64,000 nucleotides of DNA, from NCBI GenBank assembly GCA_013407085.1, contig JACCGJ010003337.1, positions 19,249 to 83,248 on the forward strand, given 5' to 3'. The notes below the pieces were generated by a model. The model searched no databases, had not been told where the DNA came from, and saw nothing but the letters and a program-made list of their open reading frames with translations. This DNA comes from Atriophallophorus winterbourni. Taxonomy: Eukaryota; Platyhelminthes; Trematoda; Plagiorchiida; Microphallidae. Below are positions 52,487 to 63,375 of this stretch, piece after piece (positions within the stretch are counted from its first letter, which is position 1; every line of letters begins with the position of its first letter). Made by a program: the position numbers and the translations under genes.

Positions 52487-53530
52487 TTGCAATCTGTTGG
52501 ACCTAATTTCTATCTGCTCTTTTCTGGACATCCTGTAATAGAAAAAATGTTGTATATAGCCAGAAGTTTATGCTGGTGGTCTGAAATAGATGCACGCTTT
52601 TGTAAAACTGCTATTTCTTGTGAAACGTGTCAGCATACAGTTGTTCGACAACCATCCAAATGGACACCATGGCCATTGGCATGTGAAGCTTGGCAGTGCA
52701 TTCCTGTGGATTGTTGTGGACCATTTTTAAACAAGTACTATCAATTGGTTGTGATTGATTCTTATACAAAATTGCCTGAAGTTTTTTGACGTAGAAACTA
52801 AATTCTAGTTTTACTATATATTTAGCCGCAAAGAATAACTATTGCTGTGATTAGTGGTAATGGCAATCACCTTTCTGCTGCATGTGCCACCCAATGGTTA
52901 CATTCCCTGGAATGTAGACACTTATTCACTGCACCTCGTCATCCACAATCAAATTGATTACCTGTGGGTACCTTAAAGCGAGCAATTACTTCTTGTGATC
53001 CAACTACATTTGACGAACTTAATCGATTTATTGACAATTACTTATTGCAATATCGGAATTGTACTAATACAACTACAGGACAAACTCCAGCTATCGTATG
53101 CAAATCAAGATCCCTTAGATCCAATCTGCTGGGTCTATGATCAGCTGAACTTTCATTTCATCGTGGCAATGAATTCCGACCCAATTCTGGTATCGGGCTC
53201 GGCAATATCGGTAAATGGATAGTAAAAATAATGGACCTTGATGATGGCTCAATGCATCGCCATCGTGAGGATCAAATAACCCACAGAGATACAGGTCAGT
53301 TGTTTTTCGATTCTGATTACAATAACAACCTAAACACCACTAAACTAGATAACTCCGAAGATGGTGAACCGGAAAGGCTGTTAAGAAGATCAGAACGTTT
53401 GATGAACAAGCCGTCCCGGGATTACAAGAAACTAGCATCATTCGCAAACTGCGGTGGTTGTGATAATTGTACTATTGCAATGATTGTTTGTTCATGTAAA
53501 TTTCATAATACGCCTTTAATTAATTAATTG
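52487..53530 (+). pseudogene. Gypsy (K02A2.6-like) integrase relic
   Basis: 52487-52789 reads SGHPVIEKMLYIARSLCWWS and CETCQHTVVRQPSKWTPWPL, an H2C2 zinc-binding domain, then IPVDCCGPFLNKYYQLVVID SYTKLPEVF with the first catalytic Asp. Downstream frames to ~53527 keep fragments (LRRSERLMNKPSRDY resembles the K02A2.6-type C-terminus) but are broken. No reverse transcriptase adjacent. Confidence 0.7.
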
Positions 53531-53559
53531 CGCTATATTAGAATATACTTCGTGATCAA

Positions 53560-53868
53560 ATGCTTAATCTGATTGTTACTTCTGGGTTTAGTACAGGTTG
53601 GACATAATTCGATTATTCAAATACTACAATTTAGTTTTAGCTCTCTAGAAGGCAAATTTCTGTAACGGGGCACCAACTTTGTCGCACGATGATAAATCCT
53701 ATCAAGTATTTCGATATCCTTCCTCAGCCATGGTGCCCAGGCTTGGATGGAATATTCCTTAACTGGACGTTCATACCTATTAATTTACCGAAGTAAAGTT
53801 TCTGTCTTGAAAACCCTGAATATCCTATTTAGAAGTCTCAAGTTACTGCAGGCTTTGTTGTACACTGT
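53560..53868 (-). pseudogene. LINE W C-terminal part, left of the inserted TRIM
   Basis: The - strand reads YNKACSNLRLLNRIFRVFKT, then RYERPVKEYSIQAWAPWLRK and DIEILDRIYHRATKLVP, the CR1-type thumb region. It directly continues the RT sequence at 54577 and above once the miniature LTR element is removed. Confidence 0.75.
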
Positions 53869-54022
53869 TGTGGAGTGCCTGTCAGTATGAATACTTATTG
53901 TCCAATCAGAATGTAGTAGCTGTCAGTGTGTCTATCTCTGTATTGTAATTCCCATGATGATTCATATGTTTGTTGACGTGTAGTGAATACACATCTGTCG
54001 CTCTGATCTTGACTTTTCTACA
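53869..54022 (+). repeat. 5' LTR of TRIM
   Basis: 154 bp, TGTGGAGTGCC ... TTTTCTACA. Differs from the 3' LTR at GTGCCTG/GTGGCTG and ATTCCCATG/ATTCCTATG. Confidence 0.95.
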
Positions 54023-54040
54023 TGGTGACGAGGGTGATCG
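54023..54040 (+). promoter_or_regulatory. Primer-binding site and start of TRIM interior
   Basis: Begins TGGTGACGAGG directly after the LTR. TGG pairs with the CCA 3' end of a tRNA; which tRNA is not assigned here. Confidence 0.6.
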
Positions 54041-54088
54041 GCGAGTAAACGTCGGATAGAACTGAGAACGCCCGTTTTAGCGGCTTTA

Positions 54089-54439
54089 ATGTTCGACCAC
54101 CGGCAACACTCAATGGAAGGCGGTGAAGGATTGGCAGAGAGATGGAAACAGTGGAAGGAAGAGTTTAGAGACATTCGGACGTTGGCGAATCTGACGAATA
54201 CCGACAAAGCGTATCAAATGGTGACGCTGAGGAATGCGCTTGGTGAACAGGCGACGGAGTTTATACAGTGTTTCACTTTTGTTGAGAACGAAGACGCAGA
54301 TGACTGGGGAACAATCTTCGCGAAGCTCGAAGAACTTTGCCTCGGTCAAGTGAACGATATAAATTCAATGGTCACGCGCAAGATGTCGATGAGCCGATCG
54401 TTTGAAAAACGGAAGGATGTGGAGTGGCTGTCAGTATGA
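54089..54439 (+). pseudogene. Truncated gag of the TRIM
   Basis: 116 codons: MFDHRQHSMEGGEGLAERWK, QWKEEFRDIRTLANLTNTDK, VTLRNALGEQATEFIQCFTF, DDWGTIFAKLEELCLGQVND. Resembles the N-terminal Gag of K02A2.6-type Gypsy elements. The frame runs into the 3' LTR and stops there, so it lacks capsid C-terminus and zinc knuckles. It is uninterrupted. Confidence 0.8.
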
Positions 54440-54571
54440 ATACTTATTGTCCAATCAGAATGTAGTAGCTGTCAGTGTGTCTATCTCTGTATTGTAATTC
54501 CTATGATGATTCATATGTTTGTTGACGTGTAGTGAATACACATCTGTCGCTCTGATCTTGACTTTTCTACA
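54418..54571 (+). repeat. 3' LTR of TRIM
   Basis: 154 bp matching the 5' LTR except for two bases, preceded by the polypurine tract and followed by ACTGT. Confidence 0.95.
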
Positions 54572-54579
54572 ACTGTCTG

Positions 54580-55011
54580 TCAAGGCTCAGGGTTAAAGGA
54601 CACATAGATACCGATATTTTTTTCGACGGTGGTCCAGACGATATCTTGCGTGCCAAGCTGATACGTGTGGTGCAGATATTTTCCAAACCGGAGAATTTTA
54701 CATTTGACAGGGTTAAATGGTAACTTGCTTGAATGGGACCAACGAAATATGGTGCACATATCCGGTTGTAATACCATACAGTCAATAACTGTGCTGACAT
54801 GTCTCCATATTTTAAGATCATCGTCAAACAGTATTAAGTTACATTTTATATCCTCCACTATATCGTTCATGTAGACGAAGAATGGAAGACGTTCATGTAC
54901 TGAGCCTTGCGGAACTCCATTTGTGACGTCTATTCTTCTAGAGAATGTGATGCCAACGCCAACTTTTAAGTGTCTATCAGTAAGATAGTCTCTTATCGAA
55001 CTCAGAAACAA
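54580..55011 (-). pseudogene. LINE W reverse transcriptase core
   Basis: Reads FLSSIRDYLTDRHLKVGVGI, TNGVPQGSVHERLPFFVYMN (motif B), then CNLILFDDDLKIWRHVST, where motif C is FDDD rather than FADD, and SKLPFNPVKCKILRFG. It stops where the TRIM was inserted. The A to D change in motif C is unusual and would probably impair polymerase activity. Confidence 0.8.
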
Positions 55012-55089
55012 TCCCGTTATTCCATAAGCCTCGAGCTTTGTTATAAAAATTTCATGGTTGACTCAATCGAAAGCTTTCGAAATATCGAT

Positions 55090-55551
55090 CTAGCAAGCAT
55101 GTACAGCATTGCCTTCGTCTAGTGCCTTGGTCCAATCCTCGAATGTTGTAAGAAGGCTAGATAAAGAGTAACGATCTCTTCGAAAACCGTGTTGTGCTGC
55201 GGTCAAAATATTTTGATTTTCAAAATGTTCTCTTGTACGCGATGTCACAATGCGTTCCATTAGTTTAGAGATAACAGGAAGTAGCATTACCGGTCTATAG
55301 CTTGCTGTGTTTGAACGGCTACCACCTTTGTATAAAGGGGTTATTATCCCATCTTTCCATTGGGGTGGTATTTTTCCTTCATTTAAGCTGAGATTGAATA
55401 TGCGAGTGAGAGGAGCAGTCAAATCAATTCGGCACCTGCGAAGTATGGCGGGGGTGATTGTGTCTGCGCCAGGGAACTTCTTTTCGTTTAGTTGACAAAG
55501 TTCCAGCCCCACCATATATTCATTGACAGTCATTTTACTTAATAATTCCAA
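55090..55551 (-). pseudogene. LINE W RT N-terminal fingers
   Basis: 153 codons: FPGADTITPAILRRCRIDLT, FNLSLNEGKIPPQWKDGIIT, PLYKGGSRSNTASYRPVMLL, PVISKLMERIVTSRTREHFE, AQHGFRRDRYSLSSLLTTFE, up to motif A. A frameshift near 55070 separates it from the core. Confidence 0.8.
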
Positions 55552-55974
55552 ACGAGGCGAATTTGGTAAAAGTTAATATGGGATACAACTCTTAGGATTA
55601 AAGACGTGAGTAAAACGTTGCTAAAGCATCGACAGTATTTTAGGCAAAGTGAGTCAATCCATGAGTCAATCCAACCGTATGACTTACCCAAGATTCTTTG
55701 TTTATAGCTAACAATTTCTTAGTTCTACTCCAAATAAAAACTGGTAGTTGTGGTTGCATTTGTGTGGTATAAAAATAGAGTTTTCATCAATTTTCGAATT
55801 CACATATTTAGAAATGTATTTTAATAAAAGCCCGAATCCCTGCAATCCAACTCCTGAGTGTGTGCATCCTGGAGACTGATATTTAAGGATTCAAATTGTA
55901 TTTTCCCGAAGAATTTTGTCTGTCAGCTCAATCGTTCCCCACTGCATACATAACTATAAACGAGCATGGCATGG

Positions 55975-56640
55975 TCACTTTTTTCCAAGTGGTGCCAGGT
56001 ATTGAATATGCGCTTCCGCGGTTGATTCATTCGTTAAGACAAGTTCAAGGATTGAAGGTTTGTCAAGACCCCGTCTGTGAGTTGGCTGATTAACGTGGTT
56101 GTGCAGTAAAGCAATTTCGATAACCTCCTTGAATTTATGTTCAAACGAATGAAGGGATTGTTCGCTTCTTGAAAACAGATGCGGGAGATCAAAATCGCTG
56201 ATGATCAGCAATTGTGTAGCTTGGTAGCTTGATGTATTACAAAGATTTGATTAGTTTATCATTAGAAGAGCTTTCAGATGACGGCGAGCGGTAAATGATG
56301 CCGATCGTACATTCGTCTCCATTCACTAGATTTACTTAACATCACATCGTATCAGGAATTCTGAGGTCAGGATGATCGATTACGTTACACCGCGCTAAAC
56401 GTTCATGGAAGTAGACTGAAACTCCACTGCCGGATCTTAGGCGATCGCGAAGGAGTACCGACATTTTCGGAATCAAGAGCTCAACATCAGTCATGTAGCG
56501 CTAAAACCAAGTCTCTGTAACTGCAAACAAATCGGGTGCAATTCTGTCACAAAGGTTGCATACTTCAGGTAATTTGTTGGTTAAATACTGAGCATTGGTA
56601 TATATGCACTTCATCGTACTTAACTTACACAACGAAGTAT
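55975..56640 (-). pseudogene. LINE W endonuclease
   Basis: Frames contain IYTNAQYLTNKLPEVCNLCD and LFAVTETWF near 56500-56610, GSGVSVYFHERLARC near 56390-56440, then 56211-55975 with LIISDFDLPHLFSRSEQSLH (GDFNLP as SDFDLP), LLHNHVNQPTHRRG and ILELVLTNE. EEP endonuclease in broken frames. Confidence 0.75.
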
Positions 56641-59239
56641 CGTGTAATGTAGCTATTGGCCCGACTCGCGATGAGTCAGAATTCTCATGTTTTTGGAACT
56701 ATCGCATGATAATCAGTTTGAACAGCATCGTCAGGCGTCGATGGATCGGTACTATTCGTTTGCTTGCTTCAGGTTATTATCCTGGGCATGCTGAACATGA
56801 CGTTTATGGGTAGATTTCTTCTATCAGCTTTTCATTCACGCTTGAAAATATCAGTTATTTCGGTTGTCAAGAAAGTTAGCTTTAACTGGCTAGGACCTTG
56901 CTTTTTAAAGTTGGCAGACTGTGGCATTCAGAAAGCATCCAAAAGTATAGCTTTTTAATACCGATTGTTTCGGCTAGGTATTTCCAATGTTTGTAATCGT
57001 GCTAAGACTTTCCTTGAGAAGGTACGTCAGCAGTTCCTTTTGGAATGTCTAGAAATACAATAATTCTCGGATTATTTTCTTCTAAACAGATTGCAGCGTT
57101 ATTTATTAGAGGCGAGGATCATATTTGTTAGGAGAATTCAGGTGGTTGTTCAGCCGAACTATTCATGAGGGAGTAACTGCAACCAGTCTCACGGTTTCGT
57201 TGACCTTCGAACAGCGTTTTCCGTGACTCGGTCACGTTGGTACATATAACACTAAGTTTTATAATTTGAGTCTGTTATTTTAGAACTAGTTTTGCTCGTT
57301 TCTTTTTAGTTGAAGAGTCACTGATGTCGGCGAACACTTACCCAATTTAATCACCATCTGCACAGTTATCTCGGGAAATATTAGCCTGCTCGAGTAACAA
57401 ACACCACGACAATAATCTCCATTAATAATCGATACGAAATCCGAGGTAATCGATTTGTCACATTTCGCATGCACTTTCAACAAACAAGCGTAACATGCGA
57501 CAGACCTCGCCTTAGGACTTACTAACTTTTAACAAAAAGTACACATGCAGTCCGGTGCGCTTTGTTTTCTTTTCGGGGTCGTCCGGTCAGGGTTGTGTAC
57601 AGCACTGTTCAGCGGGGTGTGCACATAGAGTGGTTCAGTCGAGCAATCGATGATGAATATCGTGAGCGCGACACAAAGCGGTATTTATGAATGAGAGCAA
57701 AATCAGAATTGAATCCGGCAATACGCTTCGGTAGTTGATCGCACGATGTTGTATATATAACCAGTCGATGGTGAAGAATAAGATCGTTTCGATGACGTTA
57801 ATCCTTTTAAGGATTTAACGAGTATCAGCATCGTTGCACACGTAGATCCAATATTGGAAAGTCGCGATAAATCCGAAATCGCTCGTATTATCGAATACCG
57901 CTACGAAAGAGGTATATCCAAAAAGCTGATTTTGAGGGAACTTCAAAAATGTATAATATATCCACGTACGTGTAAGTGTAAGAACAGTAGATCCTGATAA
58001 TCAGGAGCTCAAAATAATGCGACTGCACGGCACGTATTCTTATGCAGTAAGTGTGCCTCGGCATTTGCAGTTTTTTAGTGATTCCATGTATTTTGAAACG
58101 TCTTAGATTTGAGCTGTCTTGTTAAACTCGGTTTTAGTCGCGCGTATAACGAGAATAAGATCAGTTTGATGCCCTTGCTTTGACCAAGGATGTTAACAAG
58201 ATAATTTGTGGTGTTGTTTTGTTTCGAAAATTGTGTTGCGGACTCAAATACTGAATTTTGTGCAGAGTTTTAAGAGACGTTGTGCATTTCATTGTTTTTA
58301 CCTACTCTGAACCATCCGAGTCAGTTTTGCCAAGACACGTTTTCTGCACAAACTGTAGCATTGAAATCACTCAATGCAACTATTCAGTTTATTGTGGTAC
58401 GTTTATGAGGAATGTTGTAAGGTTATGATAACAAGCGTCTTTTTCAGCATTCGTCGCAGATATTGTCGGTGCATAAACGTATCAGTAATGCACTCGAGAT
58501 TCACAGTTCAATCCGTTCGATCCCGCAGCGATTGGTTCTACTGTTTTTAATATTCTGTTTCACACGGCAAACCACACTTCAGACATTCAAAGCTCATCAA
58601 GCATCTTTCTAAAACGTAAAATTTTATTCTTTTGGCATACAAGTGTCTGGTAACCACGTCACTTTCAGGGCAGTCACGTTGATCCCTGGCCTTTAGGCTC
58701 ATTGTTAATCACAACTAATTTTCGCACGACTCTGATATTCGATACAACGTTAGGAAAACCAGGGAGTATGGACCGGTCGTTACTGTTTCAATATGCTGGT
58801 TAGAAATTCGTGTCCCTGGTAGAGAAAAATAAAGTCAGCTAGCCGGTTGTTTACCATACTTCATGCACCGAATTAGGAAACCAGAACGTGGTGAGACACC
58901 ACATCAAAATCTGGGGGCTGCCCAAGTTTTAGCTTGCGGTAGCCGTCCAATGACAGCGCACACCGGCAGAAGCAGCACCAGACGCAGAGCTCCACGCCAG
59001 TTGAGCCATAGCTTTAAATCAGAATGTTCATTCTTCTTGTTGTTATCCATGAAACCGGAATGTTTTATCCATTTATGATTTGAGATGATCGGCAGGGCAG
59101 TTTTAATTGGAGAACTAGCTGCTGCCTATGCGGCAATTACTCCCACTCCACGACACCACTTGAACCAAAGGAACAGTTAGTCTGATACGCTTAGACAACG
59201 ATGCCGTCGCAAAAGTTCGCTGGAAGAAGTTGTATACAA
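56641..59239. other. Mostly unassigned sequence
   Basis: No gene firmly identified. One frame at 57782-58000 (72 codons, no ATG) reads DRFDDVNPFKDLTSISIVAH, later EIARIIEYRYERGISKKLIL, with GTAAGT at 57971. It could be a host exon or a relic; I cannot decide. Confidence 0.35.
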
Positions 59240-59683
59240 CTTCAGATTTCAGTTCAGTTCAGTAGGCACATGACACGAAGTGGCTTACAAGCCAATAAAG
59301 CGTCTAGAATTTCTTTCGGTGGAAAGCTGCGGAGGAATACCCACCACTGCCAGAAGGTCAATCCTTTTTCTCCGTGTGGAACCTCTGATGGTCGTAGGAC
59401 TAGAAGGATGTAGTTCAGGGAGCACCACGCTATACTCGATGCACTGCCAAAAGGTAATTTTCTTTTGTCTACGTTTGCAATCGCTGGTGATGGCGGTGCC
59501 AGGCGATTTATCAAATAGTAGTAGGACAGCAACGCGCAGTAATCGATGTTGGAAAAAAGAAAAGGCAGTTCCTCCTCACCAGCACGGTGAGAGGTCAGCT
59601 GATGGAGAATCAATAAGAAGAAGATGCTCTAAAATTGCTACAATGAATAGCGAGCAAAATGAAGGACAACCTAAGTGTGGTGA

Positions 59684-60214
59684 TCATGGGATGTAATCAG
59701 AGAATAACTTACCCCAGTCACGGTCTAAACCCTGCTTGAAAGTTGAGACGGAACTACAGGAGATAAGTTCTTCAGGGAGCTTGTTCCAGAAGTTGACCAC
59801 CCTGAAGCTGAAAAAGGTTTTCCTAGAATCTAGTCGACATCGTTCCTTAGCGAGCTTGAGTGCGTGTCCGCGAGTGCCCAGCTTAGGACTTAGGGTAAAG
59901 ATGTCATCTGGATTAACGCCGCTTAAGCCCTTTAAGATCTTAAAGGTTTCAATCAAATCACCTCTCAAACGACGACGCTTAAGAGAGAAAAGACCCAGAG
60001 CCCAAAGGCGATCAGCATAACTTTTCTCACGCTGACCCTCAATCATGCGTGTTGCTAGTCGCTGGACGCTTTCAAGTCGAATGATATCATTCTGGTAGTG
60101 AGGACACCACGCCTGGACACAATATTCCAAATGCGGCCTGACTAACGCCTTGTAAAGTGGCAGGAACACGTCGGGACTTCTGCTGGAAAGCACCGACTTC
60201 AACAGAAAGAGCAC
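59684..60214 (-). pseudogene. LINE X C-terminal domain
   Basis: 176 codons without a stop: MLFLLKSVLSSRSPDVFLPL, YKALVRPHLEYCVQAWCPHY, RLESVQRLATRMIEGQREKS, LKRRRLRGDLIETFKILKGL, SFRVVNFWNKLPEELISCSS. Only a short frame break (~60215-60298) parts it from the polymerase core. Confidence 0.9.
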
Positions 60215-60298
60215 ATTGCGTGCACGTTGCGATGCAACAGCGCATTGGTCCTCCCATTTGAAGTCAGCTCTAACTAGAAAACCAAAGTCTTTAACCCG

Positions 60299-60844
60299 CT
60301 ATGTGGCGTCAACACTAATAGGAGTAGCTGACACCTGGACTGCGAACTTGTTGATCAGAGCAGACAAGAGTTGGCACGTATTGGTGTTTATTGGGAGGTA
60401 CCACCGTATGGACCAGTCAATGACCCGCTCGAGGTCGTGCATCAGAGTATCTTCATTTGTAGAACCCATGAACGTCACGTCATCCGCTAAAATGAAACAA
60501 GGGCACTCCAGAATAGGCGAAAAGTCATCGATAAAAATCATAGAGAGCAGCGGACCTAGCACAGACCCCTGAGGTACCTCGCTTATCACCTCTGTTTGGA
60601 TCGACAACGTAAATCCCACTCGTACTCCAAAGGTCCTACCTGTCAGGAACGATTTTATCCAAGCAAGTAAACTACCCCGTATGCTTTTTGCTGCCAGCTT
60701 AGTTTCTAAAAATCTGTGGTTGACGGAACCGAAAGCCTTGCCAAAATCCAGGTAGAGCGCTTCGACCGGCTTCACTTCATTCAAACTTTTCGTAGCAATA
60801 TTGAGGAAACTCAAGAGGTAAGTCCGACAAGACCTTTCTTTCAT
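60299..60844 (-). pseudogene. LINE X reverse transcriptase core
   Basis: 181 codons: EALYLDFGKAFGSVNHRFLE (motif A), SEVPQGSVLGPLLSMIFIDD (motif B region), CFILADDVTFMGSTNEDTLM (motif C as LADD). 5' continuation (61102-60890) is interrupted by a stop near 60890. Among the best preserved polymerases here. Confidence 0.85.
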
Positions 60845-60889
60845 GAATCCATGTTGAGCTACACTAAGTAGAGAACGCTGGCAGATATG

Positions 60890-61102
60890 CTAGCAGATTT
60901 TATCGCGTCTATTTAATATTTTCGAGACGATGCTGGTCAGGCTGACTGGTATATACTTACCAAGAATCGACCTGCAACCAACTTTGTGTAATGTTACTAA
61001 TACGGCTTCTATCCACTCACGAGGAACCATTCCCGAGTGCACAAATGAATTGAAGAGCTTACACAGTGGTTCTACAAGCACTGGGGCGAGATATCTCAGC
61101 AC
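60890..61102 (-). pseudogene. LINE X RT N-terminal fragment
   Basis: LRYLAPVLVEPLCKLFNSFV, HSGMVPREWIEAVLVTLHKV and ISLTSIVSKIL-like residues. It reaches the 5' truncation point of the element. Confidence 0.75.
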
Positions 61103-61149
61103 AATTAAGTGGATGCCACCCGATCTCCCTGCCTTTCTTGCGCGAACAT

Positions 61150-61405
61150 GAATAAATCGATAAATAGATAAATTTTATTCTTGGAAATCCAAGGCATGTT
61201 GTGAGCCTCCATAACATCTGCCCTAATCAAAGGACAAATCATCTAGTGCACGGACACCAGATTTAAAGTCAAGCAACTCACACAGTGTGTGAAGAATAAT
61301 CCCTTCGCTTGAACGCTACTGAAAAACTTTGAGAATGCCTGTCGCCTTAGCTTTGTACTATAGCACTTGTCCGTCAGCCCAGTTTTAAGGTCCTTTGATG
61401 TTTAC
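61150..61405 (-). pseudogene. Possible LINE C-terminal scrap
   Basis: The reverse complement has STKLRRQAFSKFF and SVQAKGLFFTHCV, vaguely like a CR1 C-terminus, preceded (low coordinate) by AATAAATCGATAAATAGATA. Weak call. Confidence 0.3.
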
Positions 61406-61980
61406 TGTATGAATCCGCGTCGATGTCTGGAAAATTCCTCGTTCGGTTCCAGCGATCAATATCGAAATGGAGACATTTGTTTCCCTACCCTACACCCTTG
61501 TCCCTTAATCAAGTTTTTTGTTGTCATAAGTTTTCCCGTGATATTTTTTGTTTTGTTATTTTAAATTAAATAACTTTAAACGAATTTTTAAATCTCTGGT
61601 ACTTTTTGTATATTTTTACCATTTTGGTTTTACCGAACTACTTGAATTTAATTCGTTTCTCGATCTTAATTTTAGTATATTTATTGGTTGGCCTTTTATG
61701 CGCGCTATTTGAAGTTGGCGCATCACTCGTGGTCCTTGTTTCTTGTTGAATATTGTTGTTTTTGGGATTCAGTCGACGGAATAAATTGAGGTTTGCTATT
61801 TTCCATTGTATAATAATTTATGTTGCTTCAATAGGACCGTACTCATCTCACGTATTGTCTTGTCAATATTTGGTTGTTTGGACGCGTCACTCAACCGTTT
61901 GAATAGACACATTGGTGTTTAAATAATCGTGACTGAAATCCTTCGCCGTTTGAAACTCGATTTTCCCCGACCGTATTGGC
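61406..61980 (+). repeat. 5' LTR
   Basis: Shares TGTATGAATCCGCGTCGATG, then TTGTATATTTTTACCATTTT, GAACTACTTGAATTTA, GACTGAAATCCTT and more with 63494-64000. The left copy carries numerous extra single bases. The true right edge is uncertain. Confidence 0.75.
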
Positions 61981-61987
61981 GATTACA

Positions 61988-62245
61988 GTACTTCAATTTG
62001 CTCGTTTGGAATATTGAGACAGTACGCAAATTGGCAGTACTCAACGTTGGAATTCGATTTGGACCGTAATTTCTCAATTGGAGAAAATACAGTACTCAAT
62101 TGCTTCGTTTGGAACATTGGTACAGTACTCAATTGCTTCGTTTGGAACATTGGGACGGTACTCAAATTGACAGTACTCAACGTTGGAATTCGGTTTGGAC
62201 CTTATTTGTCTCAATTGGAGAAAATACAGTACTCAACGTCGAATT
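61988..62245 (+). repeat. Nested tandem repeats between LTR and gag
   Basis: CAGTACTCAACGTTGGAATT recurs after 136 bp (62035 and 62171); inside it TACAGTACTCAATTGCTTCG recurs after 33 bp. AATTGGAGAAAATACAGTAC is also duplicated. The repeat fills the leader upstream of the gag-like ATG. Confidence 0.85.
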
Positions 62246-62258
62246 CGCTGACGTCAAT

Positions 62259-63038
62259 ATGCCTGTCACCCGAAGTTTTGTCGCAAAGAACAAATCTTCC
62301 CAACAGTTGGTCGATAATGGAACAGAAGACATCGCAGGTGAGCGCATTCATTGTTCTGTTGTGGGCTCTCGTGATAGCTTAAGGGGTTCAACGGTAGATT
62401 CAAAAATCCTTGTTCGTAAGGCTAGAAGGCGCCTTGAACTCCTAAAACTGTCGCACGAAATCATCGCTATGAAGCACAAACTGGAAGTGCTTGAGGCGGA
62501 ACACGAGGTTAAAATGGCTAAGATTGCTGCATCGGCAAGTCGTCTTGCGCATCGTGAGCATCAAAAGGATTCCACAGCAAGGCATGGTAGCATCGTTGAG
62601 TGCCAAGAAACAGTTTCGATTGATGTAAATTTGATGGGTCTTGACGTTTGTGCTGTCGGTTGTTCTCGGGAAGCTGAGTCACATGACACCGAATTAGTTC
62701 AGTCGGATTTTGTGACTGAAGGTTCTGACACTAATTCGGATCAGATGGAGATTAAGCCTGGTTCACCTGACACCAAATCTGCCAAAACGAATAGTAGGCC
62801 TGGTTCACATGACAGTGAATCAGCCGGAGTGGGGGCGACCGATGGTCGGCGTGGCTATTCATATGAGTGGCGCAAGACGTTCGGTTGTGTACCCGATAAG
62901 CCATTTGTGTTTCGGACACCGGATACACTTATTTCAATTTGCAGATTAGAGTTGTTTAGATGGCGCAAGATGTCGCTATTTGAGGATGAAATACACAAGG
63001 CTCGTTCGGCTGGGAATGCACGCATAAGCTTCTTGTAA
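62259..63038 (+). CDS. Gag-like protein of the LTR element, 259 aa
   Basis: Starts MPVTRSFVAKNKSSQQL; an upstream in-frame ATG at 62100 lies inside the tandem repeat, so 62259 is preferred. Residues ~60-100 form a charged coiled coil (RRRLELLKLSHEIIAMKHKL, EVLEAEHEVKMAKIAASASR), followed by an acidic Ser/Asp/Thr linker and a C-terminal domain (YSYEWRKTFGCVPDKPFVFR, SLFEDEIHKARSAG). Coiled coil then spacer is common in BEL/Pao-type Gag. No zinc knuckle. Intact but orphaned from pol. Classification is tentative. Confidence 0.6.
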   Translation: MPVTRSFVAKNKSSQQLVDNGTEDIAGERIHCSVVGSRDSLRGSTVDSKILVRKARRRLELLKLSHEIIAMKHKLEVLEAEHEVKMAKIAASASRLAHREHQKDSTARHGSIVECQETVSIDVNLMGLDVCAVGCSREAESHDTELVQSDFVTEGSDTNSDQMEIKPGSPDTKSAKTNSRPGSHDSESAGVGATDGRRGYSYEWRKTFGCVPDKPFVFRTPDTLISICRLELFRWRKMSLFEDEIHKARSAGNARISFL

Positions 63039-63209
63039 GGAAAGGTGGCAGAACCGGAGGACGTGGTGGGTCTTAGTCTGGCAAACTATTTCCCTATAAA
63101 AAGCCACATGTGTCCAGTGATGGTGATGCGACGTGGCGTGTGTGACTCGCCACTAAATAAAGTCACTTGCTTTATTCTACTGTACCTGGGTGTCGGGCCC
63201 GGGGGCTGG

Positions 63210-63375
63210 TGTTTAAGGTGGGAGGCGGGTCTTCGGATCTGCTGACCCCGAAATACCACCAAGCACTCAGTCTGCCGGTTGCACGCGAAGACGAACGTTG
63301 AAGGCAAATGTTATTAGGTGGGAGGCGGGTCTTCGGGTCTGCCAACTCCAGAAATACCACCAAACATTTGATCGT
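63210..63375 (+). repeat. Tandem copies of a polypurine-tract-like segment
   Basis: GGTGGGAGGCGGGTCTTCGG occurs at ~63219 and ~63316, each followed by ACC, CCAGAAATACCACCAA-like sequence. A shortened GGTGGGCGG ends at the 3' LTR start (63485-63493), where a polypurine tract is expected. Confidence 0.7.

Larger units (their letters stand above)
53869..54571 (+). mobile_element. Miniature LTR retrotransposon (TRIM) with perfect TSD
   Basis: 703 bp: LTR 53869-54022, internal 395 bp, LTR 54418-54571. LTRs are 154 bp, start TGTGGAG, end TACA, and differ at two positions. ACTGT flanks both sides (53864-53868 and 54572-54576). The base after the left LTR starts TGGTGACGAGG, a TGG-type primer-binding site; a purine run (GAAAAACGGAAGGA) directly precedes the right LTR. 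It contains a truncated gag only. It lies inside LINE W. Confidence 0.95.
54577..56640 (-). mobile_element. CR1-like LINE W, main part
   Basis: In - strand order: endonuclease (56640-55975), linker and RT fingers (55551-55090), RT core (55011-54580). Together with 53560-53868 it forms one LINE split by the TRIM. Frameshifts near 55050-55090 and in the endonuclease disable it. Confidence 0.8.
59240..61147 (-). mobile_element. CR1-like LINE, subfamily X, longest copy
   Basis: - strand order: RT fingers (61102-60890), RT core (60844-60299), C-terminus (60214-59684), 3' region (59613-59254) and a TTCAGTTCAGTTCAG tail (CTGAA in sense) at ~59240. Copies at 3590-3975, 5957-7430 and 14250-14355 belong to the same subfamily. 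5' truncated at ~61147. Confidence 0.85.

Noticed and set aside
59280..59696. 138-codon + strand ORF over the LINE X 3' region
   Set aside because: Antisense shadow of the shared LINE 3' untranslated sequence, which is conserved as DNA between copies.
62100..62258. Upstream ATG extension of the gag-like ORF
   Set aside because: The extension lies wholly inside the leader tandem repeats and encodes their repetition (LRLEHW twice).
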